Shown here piece by piece: positions 1-7,441 of a stretch of 44,957 bases of DNA. The position numbers and the translations under genes were made by a program. Below the pieces are notes generated by a model. The model searched no databases and was not told the origin of the DNA. It worked only from the letters and a program-made list of their open reading frames with translations. The first letter of the stretch is position 1. Every line of letters begins with the position of its first letter. This DNA is from Pseudonocardia sp. (GTDB lineage Bacteria; Actinomycetota; Actinomycetes; Mycobacteriales; Pseudonocardiaceae), in the NCBI GenBank assembly GCA_029263115.1, contig JAJCYC010000285.1:1-44957 (forward strand). The letters run 5' to 3'.

Positions 1-65
1 ACGCTGTCGGAGCGTGACTAGACTGGTGCCAGTTCACCGGTCGACCCGGTCGAACCCCTTCACGG

Positions 66-139
66 GGGCTCATAGCTCAGACGGTTAGAGCGCGTCGCTG
101 ATAACGACGAGGTCGGAGGTTCAAGTCCTCCTGGGCCCA
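66..139 (+). tRNA. ileT: tRNA-Ile (GAT)
   Basis: The cloverleaf folds by eye. The acceptor stem is 66-72 against 132-138 with one G-T wobble, U8-A9 are at 73-74, the D-arm starts GCTC, the anticodon loop reads CTGATAA (anticodon GAT), and the T-arm is GGAGG/CCTCC. The discriminator A is at 139. CCA is not encoded. Its pairing with a DLW-39 gene and tRNA-Ala is the usual order downstream of gyrA near oriC in actinobacteria. A TAGACT hexamer at 19-24 could be its -10 box; the matching -35 would lie at or beyond the window edge. Confidence 0.97.
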
Positions 140-173
140 CTCCCCGCCACTGCGGACCAAGGATTGTGATCTC

Positions 174-287
174 ATGAAGAAGCTGCTCCCGGTGCTCGTC
201 GCTGTTCTCGGCGCCACCCTCCTCGTCGTCTACAAGACCAAGTCCCGCTCCGGCGACGACCTCTGGCAGCAGGCAACCGCCAGCTGA
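174..287 (+). CDS. DLW-39 family microprotein
   Basis: This 37-residue protein has a hydrophobic N-terminal helix (about residues 4-20), a short basic stretch and the hallmark Asp-Leu-Trp triplet (D29-L30-W31) near the C-terminus. These features define the small actinobacterial DLW-39 family. It lies between tRNA-Ile and tRNA-Ala as in many relatives. It is probably a single-pass membrane peptide; its function is unknown. It falls below usual ORF length cut-offs. The ATG at 174 gives the only reading that matches the family length. Confidence 0.85.
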   Translation: MKKLLPVLVAVLGATLLVVYKTKSRSGDDLWQQATAS

Positions 288-302
288 CCACCGCACCACC
301 CT

Positions 303-331
303 GCGGCGAGCGGGCCGCGTCCGCTCGCCGC
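303..331 (+). terminator. hairpin between DLW-39 gene and tRNA-Ala
   Basis: A perfect 11-bp inverted repeat (303-313 and 321-331, arm GCGGCGAGCGG) encloses a 7-nt loop. It begins 15 bp after the DLW-39 stop and ends 2 bp before tRNA-Ala. There is no T-run, which is common for actinobacterial terminator-like stems. It may end the upstream transcript or serve as a tRNA processing boundary. Confidence 0.6.
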
Positions 332-333
332 GA

Positions 334-406
334 GGGGACGTAGCTCAATTGGCAGAGCACCGCCTTTGCAAGGCGGGGGTTAGGGGTTCGATTCCCCTCG
401 TCTCCA
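334..406 (+). tRNA. alaT: tRNA-Ala (TGC), integration target
   Basis: The acceptor stem is 334-340 against 399-405, U8-A9 are at 341-342, the anticodon loop contains TGC within TTTGCAA, and the discriminator is A406, followed by an encoded CCA (407-409). The 3' part from the anticodon stem to CCA (363-409) is repeated exactly at 40774-40820, so this gene is the attachment site of the adjacent island. The tRNA stays intact because the element supplies an identical 3' end. Confidence 0.97.
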
Positions 407-409
407 CCA
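363..409 (+). repeat. attL core (47 bp, copy 1)
   Basis: This stretch covers the 3' half of the tRNA-Ala anticodon stem, the T-arm, the acceptor and CCA. It is identical to 40774-40820. Identity stops sharply at both sides (G362 versus A40773; T410 versus A40821), as expected for a recombination core left by tyrosine-recombinase integration into a tRNA 3' end. Confidence 0.93.
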
Positions 410-438
410 TTCTGCCCAGCGATTATAGGTCAGATCGC

Positions 439-484
439 TGATCATCAAATGATCAATGGCAGCCATTGTGGCTGCGAGTAGCCT
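439..484 (+). promoter_or_regulatory. palindromic control region and predicted leaderless promoter of int
   Basis: Between attL and the integrase start lie two TGATCA palindromes (439-444, 450-455), a perfect palindrome CAATGG-CAG-CCATTG (454-468) and the decamer TGGCTGCGAG (469-478). A TAGCCT -10-like box follows at 479-484, six bases before the GTG start, which predicts a leaderless transcript. The palindromes overlie where a -35 would be, so binding there could repress int. The same decamer recurs as an inverted pair beside attR, which suggests integrase or excisionase arm-binding sites. Confidence 0.5.
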
Positions 485-490
485 GGTGAC

Positions 491-1813
491 GTGGGGAAAC
501 GCGCGGTCAAAACCCGCGAGCGCGGCACGATCCGGCAGCGAGGCAACTCGTACCAGGTGATCGTCTACGCCGGGGTGGACCCGGTGACGAAACGCCGGCT
601 CTACCTCCGAGGGTCGACCACTGACCCCAACGAGGCCGACCGGATCCTCACCCGGCTGTGCGCTCAGGTCGACGAGCAGCGGCACGCCAAGACCAAGGCG
701 ACCTTCCGCGCCGCCATGCAGCTGTGGCTGAAGACCCACGAGATCGAAGCCAGCACCCGCGAGAGCTACGAGACCTACGCCCGGCTGCACTTCTACCCCG
801 TGTTCGGCGACGAGCCGGCCGGTCGGATCACCGCCCAGATGCTGGAAGAGTTCTACGCCGAGCTACGCCGGTGCGCCGACCGCTGCGACGGCAAGCCATT
901 CGTCGAGCACCGGGTGTCCGGGTCGCACGAGTGTCGGACTGTGAAGCACCGGTATCCCCCCGGCCGCCCGCCGGCGGGCGGCCGACCGCCGCATGACTGT
1001 GCCGAGCGCGGCTGTGTGGTCGTGGAGTGCCAACAGCACACCTGTGTGCCGCTGTCCGCAGCCACGATCCGCCGGATGCATTTCGCGATCCGAGGCGTGC
1101 TGTCGGCGGCCGAGCGGTGGGGCTGGATCACCAGCAACCCGGCGAAGGTCGCGCGCAAACCTAGGCCACCGGCCTCCCAGCCGGAACCACCGTCGGTGGA
1201 GGATGCGGCGCGGATCGCCGAGGCCGCCTGGGAGGAAGACGCTGCCTGGGGCACGCTGGTCTGGCTGGTGATGGTGACCGGTGTCCGGCGCGCCGAGCTG
1301 CTCGCCCTGCGCTGGACGGACATCGACCTGGTCGCCGGGAAGATCAGCGTCCGGCGCAACTACATCCGCGCCAACCGCGAGTCCTTCGAGAAGGACACCA
1401 AGACGCACCAGATGCGGCGGATGTCGATCGACTCGGCCACTGTCGAGGTGCTCCAGGAGCATCACGCCCGCTACGTCCAGGTCTGCGAATCCCTCGGCGT
1501 CCCGCCTCGACGGGATGCCTTCGTGTTTTCCTACCGACCCGAGCACGACCGTCCATGCGACCCGAGCGGCGTGACCCACCGGTACGACCGGATGTGCCAG
1601 CGCCTCGGCATCGACAGCCACCTGCACGCGCTCCGGCACTACTCGGCGACGGAGCTCCTGACCGCCGGCGTAGACCTGCGGACCGTCGCGGGGCGGCTGG
1701 GCCATGGGGGTGGCGGCGCGACCACGCTCAAGGTGTACGCAGCCTGGGTGAACGAGTCCGACCGCCGGGCCGCTGAGATTCTCGGTGGCCGAATGAAACG
1801 GCCACGTGCGTGA
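491..1813 (+). CDS. int: tyrosine recombinase (integrase) with Cys-rich insert
   Basis: This 440-residue phage-type integrase would catalyse site-specific integration and excision at tRNA-Ala. The N-terminal arm-binding segment (1-60) carries RGTIRQRGNSYQVIVYAG-type beta strands. The core-binding domain (about 70-215) is interrupted by an insert (128-185) with seven cysteines (128, 132, 148, 170, 175, 180, 185), suggestive of zinc binding. The catalytic domain has R266, K304, H379-x-x-R382, H405 and nucleophile Y416. It starts at GTG 82 bp from the attL core and reads away from it. It is likely intact and the enzyme that inserted element 1. Many AICE integrases carry a shorter Cys/His insert at this place. 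Confidence 0.95.
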   Translation: MGKRAVKTRERGTIRQRGNSYQVIVYAGVDPVTKRRLYLRGSTTDPNEADRILTRLCAQVDEQRHAKTKATFRAAMQLWLKTHEIEASTRESYETYARLHFYPVFGDEPAGRITAQMLEEFYAELRRCADRCDGKPFVEHRVSGSHECRTVKHRYPPGRPPAGGRPPHDCAERGCVVVECQQHTCVPLSAATIRRMHFAIRGVLSAAERWGWITSNPAKVARKPRPPASQPEPPSVEDAARIAEAAWEEDAAWGTLVWLVMVTGVRRAELLALRWTDIDLVAGKISVRRNYIRANRESFEKDTKTHQMRRMSIDSATVEVLQEHHARYVQVCESLGVPPRRDAFVFSYRPEHDRPCDPSGVTHRYDRMCQRLGIDSHLHALRHYSATELLTAGVDLRTVAGRLGHGGGGATTLKVYAAWVNESDRRAAEILGGRMKRPRA

Positions 1814-1892
1814 TGATGCGATTGTCGAATGACCGTGGCTGTAGGACTGCAGTAAGGCGAACTCCGGACGGCGGTGTGGTCGTGAGCGCTCC

Positions 1893-1920
1893 TCGCCTGT
1901 CGGTGTTCGCCTGTCGGTGT
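1893..1920 (+). repeat. two perfect tandem 14-bp repeats before a promoter
   Basis: TCGCCTGTCGGTGT occurs at 1893-1906 and again at 1907-1920 with no gap. A TACGAT -10-like box follows at 1928-1933 and the next ATG is at 1942. Head-to-tail repeats spanning the -35 position look like operator half-sites. Confidence 0.6.
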
Positions 1921-1941
1921 TCGAACGTACGATCCGTACCC

Positions 1942-2586
1942 ATGCAGTACAACCTCGACTTCTGCTCCAACTGCTATACAGACCGCGAAGCGGACCAGCG
2001 TGGCCCCTGTCCAGACTGCGGGAGCACGAGGACCACGCACACGATGTTTATGCCAGTCACGCTGACCCTTGGCGACACCGGTGGCATCGTTACGGAGTAC
2101 GGCCAGGAGCGCTGGTGGCAGGAGCAGTGGTACCGAGCTCGGCAGCACTTCGACGAGCTGAAGAAGATCTACCAGCCCGGAGGCTTTCCAGGAGATTCAC
2201 CTGCGAGGGGTGTGGTTGAGGACTTCTTCCACCACTGTCTGCACGTCGGCGACTGGCTGTGGAGCGACACCAAGAACAGCCTGGACAAGCCGGCGGTCCA
2301 GAAGTTCATCAGGGAAGATCAGGACCTCAAGATCTGCGCAGGCCTGGCCAACACGTCGAAGCACTACGAGCGCGACCGGGTGGGAAGCATCAACGCCAGG
2401 GTCCTCAGCGTGTGGCACAACCAGGCGGACAACTCCACAGTCGCCACAGTTGAGTGGTGGCGTCAAGGCGAGGAAGACAAGCGCACCAAGTTGGATGCCT
2501 TACAGCTGGCCGAGGGCTGCAAGAAAGCTTGGAAGCGGTACTTGAAGAGCCACACACTCCGGTTGTCCCGAGTTGGCTCAATTTAG
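1942..2586 (+). CDS. zinc-ribbon hypothetical protein
   Basis: This 214-residue protein opens with a C-x2-C...C-x2-C ribbon (C8, C11 and C23, C26 region: FCSNCYTD and CPDCGS) followed by a mixed alpha/beta domain rich in Trp and charged residues (EWWRQ, KHYERDR). I do not recognise a family. The ATG at 1942 is chosen because it places the ribbon at the N-terminus and lies 8 bp after a TACGAT -10-like box; the frame is open upstream to 1810 without a good start signal. Its TAG stop (2584-2586) overlaps the stop codon of the opposing IS1634-type remnant (2583-2585), so the native C-terminus may have been cut by that insertion. Confidence 0.6.
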   Translation: MQYNLDFCSNCYTDREADQRGPCPDCGSTRTTHTMFMPVTLTLGDTGGIVTEYGQERWWQEQWYRARQHFDELKKIYQPGGFPGDSPARGVVEDFFHHCLHVGDWLWSDTKNSLDKPAVQKFIREDQDLKICAGLANTSKHYERDRVGSINARVLSVWHNQADNSTVATVEWWRQGEEDKRTKLDALQLAEGCKKAWKRYLKSHTLRLSRVGSI

Positions 2587-3363
2587 TGCCCTTCGCGGGC
2601 CCGGATGGCGTCGAGAGCGGTGTGGGCGTCGGCGGGTAGTGGGTCTGCGGCGGTGATCACGTGCTCGCCTGCCTGGATCTCGATGGTGCGGTAGCGGCGC
2701 ATGGTCTTGACGAACTTTCTGATCGACCATCCGGTGCGGTCCTCGACGAGCCGGCTGATGGCGAGCGCGGCGAACACGATGCTCAGGTGGGCTTCGATGG
2801 ATTCGCGTTTGTGGTGGTAGATCGGCCGGGCGGCGAGGTCGTGCTTGGACATCCGGAACGACTTCTCGATCTGGAACAGCCGGTGGTAGGCGCCGATCAC
2901 GAACTCGGAGCTGGGGTTGGGCACGTTGGTGATGTAGCCCTTCCACCCGGCCAACGTGCGTGCCTTGGCCTCCAGCGCCCGGTTGACCGACTTGTCTGCC
3001 CCGGTCAGCTTGATGAACCGGTTGCGCTTGACCGCGACCTTCCCGGCCACGGCTTTCTCGGCCTTGGCGACCTGTTCGTCGATTCCGCGCAGCGTGCGCC
3101 GGGCCCGGTCGGCCTTGTACCGGTAGTAGACGACCTCATCGCGGCGTTTGTCGGAGGGCCCGGCCGGGCGGGGCTGGGTGAGGATCAGCCCGTCGGGTGG
3201 CTGCTCGTCGGGGTGCTCGCGGCGCCACTCGGTGACCGCGTAGGGGATGTCGGGGATGCGCATTCCGAGGATGAACGACAGCCCGGCGGCCTCGATCGCC
3301 TTCTTGTTGGCATCCGAGATCATCCCCGCGTCGGCGACCACGGTGACGTCGGTCAGCTTGTGC
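2583..3363 (-). pseudogene. IS1634-type transposase, 5'-truncated remnant
   Basis: The C-terminal two thirds of a DDE transposase are readable from about 3363 down to the stop at 2583. The VVADAGMIS motif carries the second catalytic Asp, GYITN and the FQIEKSFRMSKHDL segment carries the catalytic Glu, and the conserved IYHHKRESIEAHL block follows. The N-terminal part with the first Asp is missing. Reading upstream, an in-frame TGA stops the frame just before CAHKLTDVT, where homology appears to begin. It is therefore not functional. Its 5' end abuts a piece of a broken integrase, so a deletion joined the two. Confidence 0.85.
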
Positions 3364-3759
3364 GCACATCCGGGTCAGATTGCGCGGTTCGTGTGCCGTC
3401 CCGTTGCGGGTGCCGAACGCGTAGCCGGCGGGGCGCCGTGGCTTGCTCTGTCGCGTGATGACCGGCCAGGGCGTACAGACACCGGGGCGGTAGCGGCACC
3501 GTCGGATGTGCTGGCGGGCATGCACGAGCCACTCGGCTAGTTACGCCTTTATGGTGAGACTGGCCGGCGCGACCGGGATGTTCTTCTCGGCCCGGTCCAG
3601 CAGCTCGCGCAGCTTGGTGTTGGCCTCGGCGAGAGTCTTGGCGTAAACATGCACGCGCTTCGTCCCGGCACCGACGATCGGGAGGTAAGCCGCTGCTACC
3701 CACCGGCCGTCCTTTCGCTGGTAGACGCTGCCCTCGTTGTTGAGGTTCCGGCCACTCAC
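3364..3759 (-). pseudogene. broken second integrase
   Basis: The N-terminus reads NNEGSVYQRKDGRWVAAAYLP, the usual arm-binding start of actinobacterial integrases, from a GTG at 3759 behind a strong GAGGAGG site. The frame meets a TAA after SLTIKA, but translation past it continues LAEWLVHARQHIRR, the start of the core-binding domain, so the stop is a nonsense mutation. Most of the middle is deleted. A last piece (GTRNGT-HEPRNLTRM) matches the region near the catalytic domain end before the IS remnant cuts in. With the FtsK remnant upstream, it marks a decayed AICE. Confidence 0.75.
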
Positions 3760-3956
3760 GATGCCTCCTCGAGCACGCGGCGGGCGAAGGTGATTCGCTG
3801 ACGAGGGCGGGGCTGCGCTCATCCATCCGCGAGGCCGCAGTGGACTGGCTGCTGGAGAGGGCGGGCGCGACCCGAGCCGACCTGCCGGAACTGCGCTAGC
3901 GCGCGCAGACGTGGTGTCGGGCGACCACCAGCGGAACCCCGCTAGAAGCCGCGTCC
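3760..3956. other. no gene seen
   Basis: The stretch between the broken integrase and the 8-mer repeat cluster contains only low-quality ORFs with no recognisable motif. It probably held the start-proximal sequence of the older element's integrase and flanking DNA. Confidence 0.4.
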
Positions 3957-4065
3957 CCGCTACAGCCCGACCCAGAGCTGTAAGCCCAGGTCAGCTCCAT
4001 TACGCCGCTGCTACAAAGATCCCTACATGTAGCGGGGTCACCGCTACACCAGGACATCCGCTACA
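3957..4065. repeat. cluster of CCGCTACA octamers (candidate clt locus)
   Basis: CCGCTACA occurs at 3957-3964, 4041-4048 and 4058-4065, and inverted (TGTAGCGG) at 4028-4035, with near-copies close by. The last copy overlaps the stop codon of the FtsK/TraB-type remnant. Streptomyces TraB translocases recognise plasmid-specific 8-bp repeats in a clt locus, often close to traB. Size, number and position here fit that model. Function is inferred. Confidence 0.5.
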
Positions 4066-4857
4066 CCTCGATCTCGGCCCGTACAGCGGCTCCTGGGAGC
4101 GTCTTCACGTCGTCGCGGCGGACAGTACGCCGGTTGATCCGCTCCCCGGAGTCGTCTTCAGCGGCCACCTGGACGGTCGGAACACCCCGCTCCCGCAGCT
4201 CCACCCCCAGCCAGGCGCACATCCCAGTCCGAGCAGGTGACCGGCCGCAGCTCGACCAGCCGGACCAGTAGTTCGGAATGCCACAGTCGCTGGCCGCCGA
4301 CCAAACCGAACACCGCACGCACGTCGTCGAGCAGATCAGGTCCCTCTGGGACCGCGGACTCACCGGCAGCGTGGCCAGTGATCACGCCCGCCTCCTGCCT
4401 GGCCAGGTACGCGCGGGCGACGATCGAGTCGGTCTGCTCGGCGTCGAGGTAGTGCGACTTCACCACGGTGGGCGCGTCGGTGGCACCAACCGGTAGCCGA
4501 CGCCGCGGTCCGACCGGGTCAGCAGGGTGGCGCGGGTGCCGTTGCGGTAGGCCGAGGTGCCCAAGATCATGTCATTCTCGAGTTGGCCCATCACACGCAG
4601 GCAGAACCGCGTCCCGACGTTGGCGCTGACCCCCGGTCGGCAAGCTGTCCTTGTCAGGCCGCTGCGTACTCAGGATCAACACGACACCGAGCGCCCGGCC
4701 GCGCTTGATGATCGCCGTGGCCAGCTGGCCGGCTTCCTTGCCGAACGTCTCGTGACTGAACAGCTCCTGCGCCTCGTCTACGACCATGACCTGCGGAAAC
4801 AGTCCGAGGCTGCGCCGCTCGGCCAGGGCGGGCGTGACTTTGCTGTTCTCACACTGC
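4061..4857 (-). pseudogene. FtsK/TraB-type DNA translocase, C-terminal remnant
   Basis: The frame pieces, read right to left, give SLGLFPQVMVVDEAQELFS (Walker B), GRALGVVLILSTQRPD, then VGTRFCLRVMGQLEND, VKSHYLDAEQTDSIV and the C-terminal LLDDVRAVFG...SELLVRLVELRP winged-helix-like region, ending at 4061. Continuity needs at least three frame changes: an extra G near 4635, lost bases near 4485 and lost bases near 4220. The N-terminal half with Walker A is gone; at about 4857 homology stops and an unrelated block begins. In AICEs such proteins move double-stranded plasmid DNA between hyphae; this copy is dead. Confidence 0.8.
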
Positions 4858-5265
4858 CGAGACGTGGTGATCGAGGTGTCCCGCAGAGGCGGGGCGGGGG
4901 TGCTCGGCCTGGTCCGGTCCACCCCCGAGCAGGTGGAGCTCGACCTGCGGGTGATCTCCGAGGCGCTCGGGGACAAGCCGTTCGGCGTTGACGTGCTGTT
5001 CCCGGTGACCGACACCCAGATCGACAAGGATGAGCTGGCCGCCCGGATCCCGGAGGAGCACAAGCGGTTCGTCGCCGACATCATGTCCCGCTTCGACGTG
5101 CCGGAGGCCGACGACCCGACCGCCGCGGTGTCCGAGGTGGCGGGCGAGCTGACCGGACGGCTGCGCGAGCTCGATCTCAACCCGGTGCTGGTGCATCGGG
5201 CGGGCCGAAGTGTAACAGTGGTGGACGTACTGGCCCGCTGGGCCGGGAAGAGGAGAACGGGACCG
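4858..5265 (+). pseudogene. nitronate monooxygenase fragment fused to CoA-ligase-like tail
   Basis: The reading frame runs straight into the acyl-CoA dehydrogenase that follows. Residues encoded at about 4880-5110 (RRGGAGVLGL, GDKPFGVDVLFP) resemble the N-terminal flavin-binding part of nitronate monooxygenases, without its true start. From about 5110 the sequence changes to LRELDLNPVLV-type residues, which resemble the C-terminal end of ATP-grasp (NDP-forming) acyl-CoA synthetases. I read it as two gene fragments joined by a deletion. The frame extends upstream into the FtsK remnant only by chance. Confidence 0.5.
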
Positions 5266-6417
5266 ATGTCGATGCTACTGACCGATGAGCAGGAGCAGTT
5301 CCGGGCCGCCGTGCGGGACTTCGCGCGCCGCGAGGTCACCCCGGAGCTGATCCGCAAGTGCGAGCAGGATCGCCACCCGCCGCTGGATCTCCTCGCGGCC
5401 ATCGCCCGCAACGACTGGTTCGCCGTCGGGATCCCCGAGGAGTACGGCGGCAGCCCGGACTACGTCTGCGTGGCCCTGCTGATCGACGAGCTGGCCTACG
5501 GCTACCTCCCGCTCGGCGACCTCGCCTACCGCGCGCTCATCCACGGTGCCGGAGTGCTGATCAACCACGGCACCGAGGCCATGCGCCGCGACCTGCTGCC
5601 CCGGTTGCTCCGGGGTGAGCTGCTGTTCAACAACTCCATCACCGAACCGGACACCGGCGCCGACGCCGCCGGCCTGTCCACCAAGGCGGTCGAGGACGGC
5701 GACCACTGGGTGATCAACGGGCACAAGATGTTCAACACCGGGATGAGCTTCGCCGACTACGTGATCTGCTACGCCCGCACCGACCCGTCGGCGCCCCGGC
5801 ACAAGGGGATCAGTGCGATTATGGTGCCCACCAACGCCGAGGGGCTCACATTCCGCGAGATCGAGACCATCGGCATGAACGCCACCCCCACCTTCGAGGT
5901 GTGGTACGAGGATGTCCGGGTGCCGAAGGAGAACCTGGTCGGCGAGCTGCACAACGGGTGGCCGGTGATGATGAACCACCTGGAGAAGGAACGCATGGGC
6001 CTGTGCGCGATGGCCAACGGGGGCACCCGGCGGGTGCTGGACCTGGCGGTGACCTACGCCAACACCCGCGAGCAGTTCGGCCGGCCGATCGGGGCGTTCC
6101 AGGCCATCACCCACATGATTGCCGACATGAAGGTGCTGTCGCACACCTGCGAGCTGGTCACCCTGCAGCTGGCCGCCTTGGTCGACGCCGGTCGCCCGGC
6201 CCGGATGGAGGCGTCCATCGGGAAGGTCTACTGCGCCGAGGCCTACACCAAGGCGGCCGACCTGGCGATGCAGGTGTGGGGGGCCTACGGCTACGCCTCC
6301 GAGAGCGAGGTGGCCCGGCACTGGCGGAGCGCCCGGGCGATGCCGATCGCGGGCGGCTCCACGCAGATCAACAAGAACGTGATCGGCAAGCTGCTCGGCC
6401 TGCCCCCCACCTACTAG
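5266..6417 (+). CDS. acyl-CoA dehydrogenase
   Basis: This 383-residue FAD flavoenzyme would oxidise an acyl-CoA thioester to the enoyl-CoA. Full family architecture is present: the N-terminal helical domain (1-120), the flavin motif FNNSITEPDTGAD (121-133), the middle beta domain, and the C-terminal helical domain with REQFGRPIGAFQ. The Glu at the MCAD-type position is replaced (IAGGSTQI), but E242 in LEKERMG matches the alternative catalytic Glu of isovaleryl-CoA-type enzymes. The ATG at 5266 follows an AGGAG site. It is the only complete gene in a transplanted block; a following ATG at 6449 with its own RBS is cut after three codons. Substrate unknown. Confidence 0.88.
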   Translation: MSMLLTDEQEQFRAAVRDFARREVTPELIRKCEQDRHPPLDLLAAIARNDWFAVGIPEEYGGSPDYVCVALLIDELAYGYLPLGDLAYRALIHGAGVLINHGTEAMRRDLLPRLLRGELLFNNSITEPDTGADAAGLSTKAVEDGDHWVINGHKMFNTGMSFADYVICYARTDPSAPRHKGISAIMVPTNAEGLTFREIETIGMNATPTFEVWYEDVRVPKENLVGELHNGWPVMMNHLEKERMGLCAMANGGTRRVLDLAVTYANTREQFGRPIGAFQAITHMIADMKVLSHTCELVTLQLAALVDAGRPARMEASIGKVYCAEAYTKAADLAMQVWGAYGYASESEVARHWRSARAMPIAGGSTQINKNVIGKLLGLPPTY

Positions 6418-6442
6418 TCCCTGTCGCCGGAGAGGACGGACA

Positions 6443-6589
6443 TCAACCATGAGGAGCTGACTGGCCACCGCGTGCGGCGCCGAGTACCCAATCTTCGCGT
6501 TCCGGCACAAGATCTCTTGCCGTCGCCCGCAGTGTCTTGAGCTGGGCGGCCCGGCGCTCCAGCTCGGCCAGCAACTCCCGCAGATCCAT
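6443..6589 (-). pseudogene. small coiled-coil ORF, 3' end cut by insertion
   Basis: This ORF encodes 48 residues beginning MDLRELLAELERRAAQL, a strongly helical, charged stretch. Its ATG overlaps the stop of the upstream 82-residue gene as TGATG, so the two were translationally coupled. The last residues (about SAPHG) come from the unrelated block that carries the acyl-CoA dehydrogenase; the junction is at about 6455-6465. The original product was therefore probably longer. No family recognised. Confidence 0.45.
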
Positions 6590-6837
6590 CAGGGCGGCCC
6601 CGATCGTCGCGTCGTCGACCCCGGAGCCGTAGCGGTGGGCGATCCGCTCGAATGAGCGGACGGATCGTCGAGGTCGAACATGCAATCCACCATGTCGCGG
6701 GCCATGTAGTCGACGTCGGCCCACCAGAACGTCTGGGTCACGCCCACTGGTTGGATTTCGATCAGCCACCATGGGGCGTGCCGCCACACGACCGCGTAGT
6801 AGAGGCGGTCGGGGTCAAACTTCTCGTTGATGTCCAC
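6589..6837 (-). CDS. hypothetical protein, 82 aa
   Basis: The product begins VDINEKFDPDRLYYAVVWRHAPWW and contains a Trp/Tyr-rich core and an acidic DCMFDLDDPSA stretch, followed by a low-complexity Ser/Thr tail. The GTG start at 6837 follows GGGAG at suitable distance. The stop is coupled (TGATG) to the next small ORF. I do not recognise the family; the soluble, aromatic-rich make-up resembles small accessory proteins found beside AICE transfer genes, but that is only an impression. Confidence 0.55.
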   Translation of the reverse strand: MDINEKFDPDRLYYAVVWRHAPWWLIEIQPVGVTQTFWWADVDYMARDMVDCMFDLDDPSAHSSGSPTATAPGSTTRRSGPP

Positions 6838-6963
6838 TGCTGGCTCCCGGAACGCGCTCCCGCCCGGGTGCGCGAGACGGCTCGGGTTCTCCGCCAGCGG
6901 ACATGCCGCAGATTCTCGCAGCTCTGGCCGCCCAGCGCGAACGACATTCCGAGCTGCGACCGC

Positions 6964-7431
6964 TCAGTGTGACGTGTCGGGTACTCCGTGCTCCAGGTTC
7001 AAGGAGATTCCCGAGTTGTGCGCTTCGTACGCGCGCAGGATCCGCGGCTGCAGCCGCTGGTTCAAGTAGTCGGTGAGCTGGTCCACCTCGACCCACTCCC
7101 ATTTGTCCAGCTCTTCGCCGTCCAGCTGTATCCCCTCTTCGTCGGCGCCGAGATCCCCGCCGCTGAAGACGAACAGCAGCTTGTCGCCCTCGTTGGGATG
7201 TGGCGCCCAGTCGACCACGAGCAGGCGGCCGGGATCCCGGTCGAGGCCGAGTTCTTCTCTGAGCTCACGCCGGCAGGCCTGCGCGGGCGACTCCCCCCGG
7301 TCGACGTAGCCGCCGGGGATGTCCCAGCGTTCGCCATACGTCTTGCGGACGAGGAGCACGCGGTCGCCATTCACGAACAGCGCGCCGGCGGCGACTCTCG
7401 GGGTGGCGAAGTTGTCGGCAGGGCTAGGCAC
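6964..7431 (-). CDS. Nudix hydrolase
   Basis: This 155-residue protein has a complete Nudix box, G41-x5-E47-x7-R55-E56-L-x-E59-E60-x-G62-L63, which coordinates the divalent metal for cleaving nucleoside diphosphate-linked substrates. The GTG start at 7429-7431 follows AAAGGAC. It lies 10 bp after the XRE-family regulator gene on the same strand, so the two form an operon. In the Streptomyces element pSAM2 the transfer-immunity factor Pif contains a Nudix motif, and regulator-Nudix pairs are common in AICEs. A role in transfer control or redundant-transfer immunity is possible; an ordinary metabolite-cleaning role cannot be excluded. Confidence 0.88.
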   Translation of the reverse strand: MPSPADNFATPRVAAGALFVNGDRVLLVRKTYGERWDIPGGYVDRGESPAQACRRELREELGLDRDPGRLLVVDWAPHPNEGDKLLFVFSGGDLGADEEGIQLDGEELDKWEWVEVDQLTDYLNQRLQPRILRAYEAHNSGISLNLEHGVPDTSH

Positions 7432-7441
7432 GACGTCCTTT

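Noticed and set aside
863..1705. 280-codon minus-strand frame inside int
   Set aside because: Shadow of the integrase, which has all catalytic residues on the plus strand.
5275..6510. 411-codon open frame on the minus strand
   Set aside because: Antisense shadow of the acyl-CoA dehydrogenase, with the composition of a third-position GC artefact.
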